From Brachycybe producta (Eukaryota > Arthropoda > Diplopoda > Playtdesmida > Andrognathidae): 64,000 bases of DNA. Position 1 is the first letter of the stretch. Each line of letters starts with the position of its first letter. The position numbers were made by a program, and so were the translations under genes. Below are positions 41,440 to 51,182 of this stretch, piece by piece. The notes below the pieces were generated by a model that did no database searches, was not told where the DNA came from, and worked only from the letters and a program-made list of their open reading frames with translations. The DNA lies in contig JAUPFP010000001.1 of assembly GCA_036925085.1 (NCBI GenBank), positions 11,423,854 through 11,487,853 on the forward strand, written 5' to 3'.

Positions 41440-42450
41440 AATCTGGCGAATTCACGGACCAAAGTCCAGAAATCACCGTCAAACAACGGTAGAACCGTAC
41501 CAAACCGTAGTTTCACGGACAAATGTCCGTGTCCCACGGTAACCGTACGGTTAGAGTCTCTTTTCACCGTCTTCGAACGGAGATTCACGGACAATGGTCC
41601 GCAAATCACCGTCTACTAGCGGTGAAACTACCTTTCTACCGTGTTCGACCGGTAATTCACGGACAAAAGTCCGCTATTCACCGTCTACTAACGGTAAAAC
41701 TCCCTTTTCACCGTGTCTGCCCGGTGATACACGGACAAAAGCCCGCCACACACCGTCAAACACCGGTAAAACCGCAAATAACCACGGTATCACGGACAAC
41801 GGTCCGTGTCCCACGGTTAGATTTACGGTTGGAGTAACTTTCACCGTCCTCGAACGGGGATACACGGACAAAAGTCCGTATTCCACCGTCTACTTGCGGT
41901 AAAAAGTTCCTTTTTACCGTGTTCTACCGGTCTTGCACGGTAAACAACCGTGCTACCGGTATACTAGCGGTAAAAATCACCGTTATCCCGCTTTCGAACG
42001 GTCCTGCACGGTCAACCACCGTGCCCACCGTCCTACTTGCGGATAACCTAGGGCTTTCCCCGGTAACCACCGCGGTATCACGGACAAACCCGTCCGTGTC
42101 CCACGGTCCTTTACCGGACTACTACGCCCTAAGCCGTTTTCCACCGTAGTACCGTGGACAAATGTCCACACCCTACCGGCGTACACACGACTCCGGTCTA
42201 CCGACCCCGACCGTGAACCGGTTTCTACCGTAGTTCCACGGACAACGGTCCGTGCCCTTCGGTATACTACCGGTAAACTTGGCCGTAGATTGATTTCAAC
42301 CGTAGTCCCACGGACAAATGTCCGTGCCCCACGGTTTACTACCGATCTACCGGTAAAGTTCACGGTCAACAACTGTTTTTCACCGCTGTACCGTGGACAA
42401 AGTCCACGCCCGGCAGTGGCAAACAGTTTCTACGGTCTTTCGACCGTCAA
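41440..42450 (-). repeat. Leader array: ~13 tandem 72-bp units each with a stem-loop
   Basis: In the element's 5' leader, CACGGAC + 3-5 base loop + GTCCGTG hairpins (or variants) recur at about 41514, 41586, 41658, 41730, 41791, 41863, 41936, 42007, 42079, 42154, 42238, 42309 and 42393, mostly 71-73 bases apart. Between them a second pairable motif, ACCGTCTACTAGCGGT or similar, repeats. Some stems change on both sides at once: GCACGGT with ACCGTGC at 41935-41953 and 42006-42024, and CGTGGAC with GTCCACG at 42392-42408. That pattern suggests selection for RNA structure, for example in packaging, dimerisation or ribosome entry. Confidence 0.88.
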
Positions 42451-42467
42451 GAGCGGCAGCGGTGGCG

Positions 42468-42486
42468 CTACCCGGCGCCTCCACCA
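42468..42486 (-). promoter_or_regulatory. Primer binding site
   Basis: Two bases after the 5' LTR on the element's strand comes TGGTGGAGGCGCCGGG, starting with TGG, the complement of a tRNA CCA end. I could not assign the tRNA. Confidence 0.65.
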
Positions 42487-42488
42487 AT

Positions 42489-43286
42489 TGTAACGACCCG
42501 ACTTGGGTCCGTTGCAACACCCCGGCAAATCTTCCCTGACTTACCGAATCCTTGACTCCCTTGGGGCCGAGGTCGAAGCGCGGACTGCCCGCTCTTGTCC
42601 GCCCGGTCCCTGGGTGACGCCGGTCGAGAGTCGATCTCTCCGTAGGTCGACGGACGAATGGCCGACGAACACGACGAAGAACCCACGGTAGACCCCCGAT
42701 GGATCCTACCGTGGAACCGACGCGAAGTACCGGCCGATGACGACGGAAACAGGACGGTGATGGTGCCGGCGTATCCCCACCGGAAACCCCCACCCTCCCC
42801 GCGGTAACTTCCCCAGAAAATAAGTGACACGGACACAGTGTGTAGAGTGAAAATAATAAGTATGATTTATTCAGCAAGAATAAATAAAAACACTCACTTC
42901 GATGAAGGCAATATCTGCTGGTAATTATACCAGCAGAGAGCCCAAAAAGATGCAATACAAGAAGATTCTCCTGGCTAATTCCAGCCAGGAGAAGAGGTTA
43001 ACAACCTCCACACCCAAAGACAAACAAAAGATGAATGGTGGCCATCTTGGCCACCTGATGACTTGGAGCACCAAAAACACATGCACTAAGCATGAAGGGT
43101 CTAACACACACTGCCCAGAATATAATGGCCGCCGCCATTATATACCCCCAGGCTGCTCCACCTGGGGGAGGACAGTGACCCTTGCTGGCCATTTTGTCGT
43201 CTGCCTGGCAGCTAATTAGCCAGCCTAGCAGACGACACAGGAGATTTAGTTCTGCTCCACATAAAGAGCAAAACTGGGTTGTTACA
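42489..43286 (-). repeat. 5' LTR of the gypsy element (798 bp)
   Basis: It is the same length as the 3' LTR and, by eye, identical except at 43024. It carries the promoter (TATATAA, 43138-43144 on the - strand) and an AATAAA at 42866-42871. Confidence 0.95.
43138..43144 (-). promoter_or_regulatory. TATA box of the 5' LTR
   Basis: TATATAA on the - strand is followed by ATGGCGGCGG, and the corresponding place in the 6507 solo LTR reads TATATAATGGC. It is the probable core promoter for the full-length transcript. Confidence 0.6.
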
Positions 43287-43435
43287 ATGAACTCATGATT
43301 GACCAACCACTAACAAATAGTTCACGGTGAATAAAAATGACTAGAGCATTTCTGTATTTTTATTTATCTTTTTAATTTTGTTTTTATTTACTGTATTCCT
43401 TTTATTTCTATTTTGTGGATTGTGTAGTAAGCAAC

Positions 43436-43662
43436 AAAAACCTGTAGGAAGAATACTTCATCGTCCGTGGAGTATACAAGAAAAGAAAGCTGTACTGAGC
43501 TATTTTCAGAGGGACATAACTTCTAAAAAAAAAAAGTCCCAAGAAAGGATACATGCATTGATTGCATTCAGCAAAGTAATCAGATCCTATGCAAAAAAAA
43601 TTGGAAAGCTGTAAAAAATTACATATATAATGTTAAAAAAATTAAAAACATGAATTAAAACA
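43436..43662 (+). pseudogene. Last exon-like block of the tyrosine-recombinase-like gene
   Basis: After a pyrimidine-rich tract ending TTGTGTAG the sequence reads R-P-W-S-I-Q-E-K-K-A-V-L-S-Y-F and, after a frame slip at an A-run near 43530, C-I-D-C-I...N-W-K-A-V-K-N-Y-I. Related proteins end with such a P-W-S...E-K-x-A-V...C-x-x-C...V-K-N-(F/Y) block. It lies 150 bp beyond the gypsy element, so the element sits in what was an intron or spacer of this gene. Confidence 0.5.
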
Positions 43663-43664
43663 AT

Positions 43665-43850
43665 GTTAGTTTTGCAAACTAATACATGTAGGATTACTAG
43701 TTTGTAAAATTGATGTTTTAATTACATTCATTATAAACTTTTTAAGTAACTTGGTTGTAGTTCGGAAATATTTTCTAATGTTTGTTATTCTGATGGTTTG
43801 TGGTCTGCTTAAAACCAATTGGCAGATCAATAGTCACGGCTCTTTTAATG
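43665..43850. other. AT-rich intergenic DNA
   Basis: Nothing recognised. Confidence 0.5.
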
Positions 43851-43854
43851 ATTC

Positions 43855-44035
43855 AGAGAAACAGTACAGGGCTTCATACCTCGTAGGTGTACACAGGTCC
43901 AAGGTATAAAAGACCATGTTCCTCGTCCACTCGGCTTTGTGTACTATTCTGCATCACATCATGGGCACGTGGACGCACATTTGATTATACATATTCATTC
44001 TTGTAACAATGTTTCTATACAGGGATGAACCCAAA
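43855..44035 (+). mobile_element. LTR-like fragment related to the disrupted LTR at 53.95-55.1 kb
   Basis: GTAGGTGTACACAGGTCCA, GGTATAAAA and CCATGTTCCTC followed by CACATCA and GTTTCTATACA match 54090-54140 and 54960-55030, in the same order. Here the sequence is continuous, without the solo LTR found in the other copy. A TATAAAA motif is present. Confidence 0.55.
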
Positions 44036-45745
44036 TAGGTCAAATAACCCAAAAGGTACTGAAAAGGTTGTATGATGTTAGGGTTCTCAAAATAGTAAGG
44101 GTAAAAGGGCCAAACTCATATTTGAATAAAAATACCTTTCAAAGAGCCAAGGAAATCAAATAAACAAATAAAGCAACTGTTTGCTGTTCAAAAGAAATGT
44201 TGAGTTGCCGAAAACAAACTTTCAATGAAAAGTTAAAGGTTAAAGTTAAAAAACCATATTAACCATATTAATTTTATAACCGGATACATATTCGAAAGAT
44301 GTTAGTAAAAGACAATCAATAGAAAGTTGACCGATTCGTTATTTTAATTTTGAGAAAATAGATTTTAACCAATCAGGTTGCTTAAAATTCATTTTTGGAC
44401 TAAACAATAATCGATGAACAGTGTGTTCTCGAGAGTCTAACATTGCAGGAGGACGAACTCAGTATCGAATAATAAGTATATTGCGAAAATAGCGGTCTGG
44501 AAATTTTACTGATTGGATTTTGTGATTTGAGCATATTGATTTTGTGTGAATTTTAACTTTACTGATTGGATTTTGTGAATTTGGGAATATTGATTTAAGT
44601 GTGGATTTTAACTTTACTGATTGGATTTTGTGAATTTGGGAATATTGATTTGAGTGTGGATTTTAACTTTACTGATTGGAGTTTGTGAATTTGGGAATAT
44701 TGATTTGAGTGTGGATTTTAACTTTACTAATTGGAGTTTGTGAATTTGGGAATATTGATTTGAGTGTGGATTTTAACTTTACTGATTGGAGTTTGTGAAT
44801 TTGGGAATATTGATTTGAGTGTGGATTTTAACTTTACTGATTGGAGTTTGTGCATTTGGGAATATTGATTTGAGTGTGGATTTTAACTTTACTGATTGGA
44901 GTCTGTGAATTTGGGAATATTGATTTGAGTGTGGATTTTAACTTTACTGATTGGAGTCTGTGAATTTGGGAATATTGATTTGAGTGTGGATTTTAACTTT
45001 ACTGATTGGAGTCTGTGAATTTGGGAATATTGATTTGAGTGTGGATTTTAACTTTACTGATTGGAGTCTGTGAATTTGGGAATATTGATTTGAGTATGGA
45101 TTTTAACTTTACTGATTGGAGTCTGTGAATTTGGGAATATTGATTTGAGTATGGATTTTAACTTTACTGATTGGAGTCTGTGAATTTGGGAATATTGATT
45201 TGAGTGGATTTTAACTTTACTGATTGGAGTTTGTGAATTTGGGAATATTGATTTGAGTGTGGATTTTAACTTTACTGATTGGAGTTTGTGAATTTGGGAA
45301 TATTGATTTGAGTGTGGATTTTAACTTTACTGATTGGAGATTGTGAATTTGGGAATATTGATTTGAGTGTGGATTTTAACTTTACTGATTGGAGTTTGTG
45401 AATTTGGGAATATTGATTTGAGTGTGGATTTTAACTTTACTGATTGGAGGTTGGGAATTTGGGAATATTGATTTGAGTGTGGATTTTAACTTTACTGATT
45501 GGAGATTGTGAATTTGGGAATATTTATTTGAGTGTGGATTTTAACTTTACTGATTGGAGTTTGTGAATTTGGGAATATTGATTTGAGTGTGGATTTTAAC
45601 TTTACTGATTGGAGGTCGGGAATTTGGGAATATTGAATTGAGTGTGGATTTTAACTTTACTGATTGGAGTTTGTGAATTTGGGAATATTGATTTGAGTGT
45701 GGATTTTAACTTTACTGATTTTAGTTTGTGAATTTGGTAATATAC
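44036..45745 (+). mobile_element. LTR-like dispersed repeat (copy 2) with an expanded minisatellite
   Basis: The part 44040-44450 matches 22200-22680 (AAAAGGGCCAAA, GAGTTGCCGAAAAC, GTTGACCGATTCGTTATTTT). It is followed by the minisatellite listed next. At 45750 a coding-like fragment begins, as an internal region might after a 5' LTR. The ends are not resolved. Confidence 0.5.
44505..45740. repeat. 55-bp minisatellite, about 22 copies
   Basis: The unit runs GATTGGAGTTTGTGAATTTG, GGAATATTGATTTGAG, then TGTGGATTTTAACTTTACT. Copies differ by few substitutions, and one near 45200 has a small deletion. The first units near 44505-44560 are more divergent. In the related repeat at 22.2-23.0 kb the same position holds a different short tandem repeat. 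Confidence 0.95.
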
Positions 45746-45749
45746 ATTT

Positions 45750-46076
45750 GAAAGCTTCTGGGGTGCCAGAGACCGAGATCAAATCAAGAATACAGACGTG
45801 ATCCCCGTCATCTACTTTTTGATGGATGAGACAAGACTTGAGGTGAGGAATATCAGTCCTCAGTTCTACCAATGTGTCTTGAGGAATCTAAGCAAATGTA
45901 GGTGTGAGATGCCCATAAATGTGACCACCATGGCTTTGGGAGCCATTGCAGATTTTCACCAATCCTTTTATCCCAAAACGAGATTAAGCTGTGTGAGGAA
46001 TAATATCACAGGAATTAAAAGGCACTTCAGCAGGAATAGTGTCAAAACAAAAGACCAAAAAAGACAAAGCAAGTAG
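45750..46076 (+). CDS. Unrecognised ORF fragment after the LTR-like repeat
   Basis: One frame reads D-T-D-V-I-P-V-I-Y-F-L-M-D-E-T-R-L-E-V-R-N-I-S, then N-L-S-K-C-R-C-E-M-P-I-N-V and F-Y-P-K-T-R-L-S-C-V. The ATG at 45798 gives 92 residues, but similarity of composition starts before it. Its place right after an LTR-like repeat suggests a gag-type or other internal fragment. Family unknown. Confidence 0.3.
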   Translation, partial: ESFWGARDRDQIKNTDVIPVIYFLMDETRLEVRNISPQFYQCVLRNLSKCRCEMPINVTTMALGAIADFHQSFYPKTRLSCVRNNITGIKRHFSRNSVKTKDQKRQSK

Positions 46077-46079
46077 AAA

Positions 46080-46900
46080 CACTGCTGCTAAAAAGAAGAA
46101 AAAAAAGCAGCAAAAGGCAGCACAAAAATGTTTTTATATCGGGAATAATTAAAATCAAATAAAAGCACGACCAACAAGAGGTTAAGTGTGTGGTGGAGGA
46201 GCCTACTATTGAGGAGAAATGGCAGCTCATACGGACCAGTTCAAGAAGCAGGTGAAAACCCTCTGAATCATATGCTGTCAAACGTGACACAAGTGAACCT
46301 TTTACAGTGATACTTCCTAAATGAGTTCAAAAGGCACCAGAGGTGGAAATTAATTCATTAACCATTTTTAGTCATTTACTTTAAAATAGACATCAAATTG
46401 CCAGTATACAAGGTCAGACTGAGGCAATTCTGGGCCACAAACATTGCTCCGGAAAAACAGGAACGGTAATGGATCAAGGGGTATCAAGTTGCTGATAAAG
46501 AAATTAAATTTCAAGCTCTCATTTTATGGGAAGGCAACGGCTATGACATCGCACCAAAAAATGTCTGATCAATTCCACCACAGTGGATGCAGTCTCGCTA
46601 CTAACTGACAACAGCAGAACGTATAAGAAGCATAAACGATTTTACAAGTTTTAACTTTTGTTCTTTTGAATTCAATAAGTTCCTTTAGTTTTTAAAAAAA
46701 CATAATGACTATTGAACCGAAGTTCGGATTTGTAACTTTTAGTTTACCCCAACTCAATAGAATTATCGTTCTCATTTTTCTGTTCTTTCTCCATGTCTCT
46801 TGTTGTCCACTAAGGTGAACTTCTGTATGAAATTTGAGTTAGATCGTTGGATATTTAGAGGTTGCCCTGTACTGCAACTTTGATTTTTTCTCACAAATTA
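46080..46900. other. Intergenic DNA, no gene recognised
   Basis: There is a lysine-coding A-rich stretch near 46085-46130 but no sustained frame. Confidence 0.4.
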
Positions 46901-47109
46901 TTCTAGTTTGAGCTTCAAACAGCAATGATGTTCTCTAGTCAGTGCCTGCTAGCTGGCTCCTTGAGAAGCACAACTCTCAAGTTACTAACTGCAAGACTAC
47001 CATGTGGGTTGGACATGATCTGACTGGTTTAGTTCCACTGCCTGGATGACAGAGGATCCCTGCCAGCAAGTTATAATTTGGTCTGTGAAGTTCTCACAGT
47101 ATCTGGCTC

Positions 47110-47960
47110 TCAAGCAGCACTGAACTTGACGAGAAAGTGACAAAATGAAGAAAGAAATCTTAGAACTAATCTGGAAAAGTTGTTTGATATCGCTATGAAA
47201 GCTGCAATAACAGAATCAAAAAAACAAAAAAACAAAAGATAGTGAGAAATAAAAAATCCGAAATATATGATGGGGCAAGAGCAGAATTTGAATCTCAAAG
47301 CAAAGAACAAACATCAACCTGCATGCAGCAACTACTCCAACATGACAAAGAAACTGAAGAATATCCTCATGTCCCCAGAAGTTGTCCGCGTTTTGAATCA
47401 AGTTAATCTTCCAATCTTGTAGCTGTTCAGAAATCACTCCTGATGCTGAATCAGGTCATCAAGAAGACAAGGAGCTGCAGCAGCCTAAGAAAAAAAAGCT
47501 TCATTGAAGGCACCCCTCTTGTTTTACAATGGGCAGAAAAATACTGCCAGACCTCAGAGGCAAGGCAACAGTCGCCCATATTGCTGTCCTTGTCCCTGAA
47601 AACTAAAGAAGCTTCTGAGCACTCTGAAGATAGAACACAGAACTGGGATATCTAAGTCAAAAGTTGTATTAAAGCAATTCATAAACAGAGAATCAAGCCA
47701 AAAACAAAAGAACTCGTATGTGAAACGACAGCCAGCAATACAGGGCTCCACAGGAAAGCTTGTGTTAAGATTTATGAAAATTTAGGACCTGAACTTGTCT
47801 GGATTGCATGCCATCACCACGACATAGAAGTCACGCTGACTAAAGTCTTCTCCAGTATCTTAGGTGGAACTGGTGGTGCAAGCTATTTCAGAAAGAATGG
47901 TCATTGGCAAATAAACATGATTTATGCTGCACAACAAACTCTTTCAAGATAGGATATATT
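47110..47960 (+). pseudogene. Heavily decayed DDE-type transposase related to the 2.74-kb element
   Basis: Pieces in several frames read T-P-L-V-L-Q-W-A-E-K (compare L-L-H-W-D-G-K) near 47512-47545, E-T-T-A-S-N-T-G-L-H near 47720-47750 and L-V-W-I-A-C-H-H-H-D-I-E-V near 47795-47830. These parallel D-T-T-A-S-N-T-G and V-A-C-R-H-H-L-Y-E-I-V of the complete copy, but divergence shows another, older subfamily. It is cut at about 47960-47990 by LINE sequence. Confidence 0.5.
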
Positions 47961-48043
47961 GAGGAGATAGTGGCAAGAGATGCTGAATTATTTGCAACAG
48001 GTCCGCTGAACTGCTGGACACCCCCTTAACCATCAAGAATACC

Positions 48044-49024
48044 ATGCACCCCGCACTCCAGCAAGAATACCCTGTGGAAAAATGGACTACAGAATTAAGC
48101 ACACAGGTGGATTTCTGCATCTATACCGATGGATCAAAACGAGACAATAAGGTTGGCTCTGCATTTGTAGTAACCAACCGCAATCACGAGTTTCACTCAT
48201 GGGGGTGCCGTCTACCGGATGAATGTACTGTGTTTCAGGCTGAGCTCTTAGCAATCCGGATGGCAATTAAAATGGGCGGGGAGCGTGCCCCGCGAGGGAC
48301 AACCATAATGATCTGCTCTGACTCATTATCTGCACTAACTGTTGTGTCATTAGGATCCAGCACACATGCTGATTCATACCATGCAAATGCTGATATACGT
48401 CGCTTTGGGAGTTATGGCAGGCAGATACGCTTGGCCTGGATTAAAGCCCATGCTGGCCACACCTGGAACGAGCGTGCCGACCAACTTGCCAAGCTGTGGA
48501 CTACGTCACTTACAGTGGCAGTTCACAGTCGCGCAATATCGAGCTTCCAGGCAACAGTCCGAGCTAGGGAACACCGGGAGTGGCAGTCACTGTGGAACCT
48601 TTCTAATACCGGCCGTCAAGTCCATGAGCTGCTTCCACAACTGGAGCATTCTCATTCTCACCACATCTTCTCAGGGAAAATAGTTTTGTTGATGACCGGG
48701 CATGGTCCGTTCAATTGCTACCTCCAACGTTTTCGGCTCTCTACTACAGACGGCTGTTGCCCATGCGAACTTGGTGAGGAGGACACTCTACAGCACATCC
48801 TGTTCCATTGTATGCTTCCCATTCGCACTGCAGCACGTGAACGACTCATCTTGTCGTCCACTAGAACTGATCTTAGTTGGCCAATCCATCCAGCTGTCCT
48901 CTTTCAAGCTGAACACTTGAAGGCAATGCGTGAGTTCGCTAATGAAGCAGTTTTCCGATACCCTGTTCCTCATGATGATGCCACTACTGACAACAGCTCT
49001 GCCAGTGACAGTGATAACTCCTAG
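48044..49024 (+). CDS. LINE RNase H domain and C-terminal zinc-binding tail
   Basis: The 326-residue open frame is intact. RNase H motifs are F-C-I-Y-T-D-G-S-K (first Asp), F-Q-A-E-L-L-A-I (Glu), I-C-S-D-S-L-S-A-L (Asp) and A-G-H-T-W-N-E-R-A-D-Q (last Asp), all four catalytic acids present. A C-terminal C-C-P-C-E-L-G-E-E-D-T-L-Q-H-I-L-F-H-C motif (Cys/His knuckle) follows, as in R1/I-clade and related LINE proteins. It ends with an acidic Ser/Asp tail. The enzyme would remove RNA after reverse transcription. Upstream Pol is missing, so the start at 48044 is only the first internal Met. Confidence 0.82.
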   Translation: MHPALQQEYPVEKWTTELSTQVDFCIYTDGSKRDNKVGSAFVVTNRNHEFHSWGCRLPDECTVFQAELLAIRMAIKMGGERAPRGTTIMICSDSLSALTVVSLGSSTHADSYHANADIRRFGSYGRQIRLAWIKAHAGHTWNERADQLAKLWTTSLTVAVHSRAISSFQATVRAREHREWQSLWNLSNTGRQVHELLPQLEHSHSHHIFSGKIVLLMTGHGPFNCYLQRFRLSTTDGCCPCELGEEDTLQHILFHCMLPIRTAARERLILSSTRTDLSWPIHPAVLFQAEHLKAMREFANEAVFRYPVPHDDATTDNSSASDSDNS

Positions 49025-49067
49025 TGAGATAAGTGGCCACCACACCCTTTCAGCTTCTCCTTACAAT

Positions 49068-49245
49068 GACGACTAAATCATCCAAACCGAACATTGGAAC
49101 TATGATAACAGACCTGCTAATCACAACCTAGTGCATAAACCCTAGCTGCTTCCCTTACAATGATGTCTAAATCACACGAACTGAACATTGGAACTATGAT
49201 AACACAGACCTGTTAATCACAACCCTGTGCACAAACCCTAGCTGC
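49068..49245. repeat. Two tandem copies of an ~85-bp block in the LINE 3' UTR
   Basis: CCTTACAATGA, GAACATTGGAACTATGATAA and AACCCTAGCTGC recur in the same order 85 bases apart. The copies are about 90% alike by eye. Confidence 0.8.
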
Positions 49246-49433
49246 TAACCTAGAGATACTATGTTTTGGTGGTACCGGGGAGGGGTAGGAACCTATAGGC
49301 TCTTGTCTACCTTCACGGCAAAGACCCTTCTTGTTAAGACTGTCGTACACTAAATGGTATAAGTGGCCTTAAGCCTATCGGCGGGTGGGCCGTAGTTATA
49401 TTTGCAACACTGGCATGCCCACGCTAGGAATAG

Positions 49434-50650
49434 CTAAGTTTTTCACAATCCATACGCCGGATCACACTCGGTTTCACGGAGTTCATCCTCCTCAAAGTGT
49501 CTTATGATATCAACTCCCATCAGGAGAACCCGCATGCCTCTACAGAGAGCATGACTGGTGAGTTCTATCGGGCACACGGTGGGATCTGTGCTACTGCCTG
49601 CCAACGGTTCAGTCAAATACTGAGCCGTCAAACCTCCGATATTGCATCCCAACAGTCGTTTGATGAGTGGGCAGCGCGTAAAGCCACAGCAACAGGCCCC
49701 ACACCTCGTCCCACATCGAGAACACAGAACGACTGCTGATCCGGATCGACCAAAAAGCAATCACGGATAATCTCCCCAACTAACTGTGAGGCAGTGATCC
49801 AGTCACCCACGGCTCTGGGAAAGGTTTGCCCAGTCGGTAATAGCCTTGGTACTGGTACCACTCCCTGCCAAGCTGGTCTTGCCAAAGAACCAGTCAGTTG
49901 TTGAGGAAAATTTCATTCTTCGACACAGGACCGGGGCCCAATACACTCCTCCAAACCAGAGATCAGACAATTTTTTCGATCCTGGAAACCGAAAGTTTCC
50001 ATTGCTCGGACTCGCAAACATTAGTGTACTCCCAGGAGTCACAAGACCACGTACAGCATGGCTAGTTACTGCAGTACTACCACCAATTTCCGGTGGTCAC
50101 ACACCTCAGGAACATCACCTGACGGTTGACTCAAGAGTCAACACCGGAATCACCTTCGAAGATCCCGAGCTCTTCTGCGACTCCAAACCAACAGGAGCCT
50201 GCTCACGGATCTGCATCGCCCATTCATATTGTCTATGACCCGGTCAGTACTCGATTATTGCCCGCTTATAGGCATGATAGTACCCAATGAATGACGGTCC
50301 AGCCACAGTCTGCTCTAGCTCTTCTCAGGGGGCTGACAAGATAGTTTAAGAGGCCATCCACCACATTCGAGGACATACAGGGCCCCAGAGCCTCCGAAGT
50401 CATCGGTTGCAGTCGAAACTGTGTTGGCCGACGCCACTCCCGTAACCGTTCCAGACCCTAGGATAGTACATTTAATATACCTATCATCAGGTCCCCGGGG
50501 AAAGTCTTTCTTCACCAGTGCAAGTCGGCTCACTCTTGCTTCCAGCAACCTTTGCAGCAGCTCCACCGTGGGTCGGTGTTGGGGCAGCCCCCTGAGTTGC
50601 TGATGCAACAGTTCCTCCCAAACCTGTCAGTAGCTGAGGCAAAGGAGCAA
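49434..50650 (-). pseudogene. Divergent gypsy ORF3 remnant
   Basis: On the - strand, pieces near 49443-49700 read L-L-G-C-N-I-G-G-L, T-E-P-L-A-G-S-S-T-D-P, H-F-E-E-D-E-L-R-E-T-E. They parallel L-L-G-C-D-L-E-E-M, V-Q-P-L-R-G-S-E-S-D-P and V-F-R-R-Q-E-E-A-R-L-R-G-T-E of the full element's ORF3. Further up, I-F-L-N-N and a W-F-F-G-K-T-S-type segment match F-L-N-N-R-L-G-L-W-Q-D-Q. The frame is broken many times. This second, diverged sequence supports the view that the ORF3 C-terminus is a real conserved protein domain. The remaining part to 50650 matches only in composition. Confidence 0.6.
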
Positions 50651-51180
50651 CGAACTGACTGATCCCTTTGCTCTTATCCAGAGGTTCAACAAATCGAACA
50701 GGGTTCTTGGGGAGGACGATCCGGCAAATTCGTAGTCTTTCCCCTGGACTTTAAACTCCTTTGGAGTATTGGCGGCTTTGATCTTTTGAATGTTGGCCTC
50801 CAACTTTGCTGGTGTATTTTCAAGATACGCAAGTCCTCTTCCTTTTTCTCCAGAGGACCTTTACATGTCTTGGCACTACCGCCCCAACTCCATTGGAGTG
50901 AGCGCCAAGCAATCTTCCACCAGAAAGCAAGTTTTTGATTTGATTTGAAAAATTACTCTGCAAGCAGCCATAAAGGCCTATGGCAGAGGAACAAGAGTCC
51001 AACTGCAGCACAGAAAATGCATTGTCAAAACCAGAAAATATAAACCCAACAACAATTTCAATGTTTTTTTAATGCTTCAAATATATGCATTGTCAAAACA
51101 AAAAATTATGACTACCATAAAATACATTTTTCCTGCACAAAATCCCCAGCAAGCGAGTTCCATTGTTGAATCGCCCTAGA
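50651..51180. other. Probable further gypsy-derived or unclassified DNA
   Basis: On the - strand a short frame near 50640-50830 encodes T-P-A-K-L-E-A-N-I-Q-K-I-K-A and F-K-V-Q-G-K-D-Y-E-F-A-G, possibly more of the ORF3 relative. The rest is AT-rich. Confidence 0.3.
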
Positions 51181-51182
51181 CA

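Larger units (their letters stand above)
31310..43286 (-). mobile_element. Complete 11,977-bp Ty3/gypsy retrotransposon
   Basis: Two 798-bp LTRs flank an internal region in - orientation: 5' LTR, primer site, ~1.5-kb structured leader, gag, pol, ORF3, polypurine tract, 3' LTR. The element is bounded by the 4-bp duplication ATGA (31306-31309 and 43287-43290). I find one mismatch between the LTRs (31845 versus 43024), so the insertion is recent. It sits between the catalytic part and the last exon-like block of the tyrosine-recombinase pseudogene. Gag and ORF3 have frame breaks, so this copy is probably defective on its own. It is over twice the usual ~5-6 kb length of the group. Confidence 0.95.
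47990..49433 (+). mobile_element. 3' end of an I/R1-type LINE (RNase H part and 3' UTR)
   Basis: The segment holds the terminal coding region with RNase H and a 3' UTR with a duplicated 85-bp block and a GGTGGTACCGGGGAGGGG stretch. No endonuclease or reverse transcriptase precedes it, so the insert is strongly 5'-truncated. The coding frame enters from about 47990 as E-L-L-D-T-P-L-T-I-K. Confidence 0.7.

Noticed and set aside
41025-41492. Open frames on the + strand in the gypsy leader
   Set aside because: They are opposite to the element and are low-complexity products of GC-rich leader repeats.
44505-45740. CRISPR-like repeat array
   Set aside because: The 55-bp units are directly adjacent with no variable spacers, and the sequence is eukaryotic. 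It is a minisatellite.
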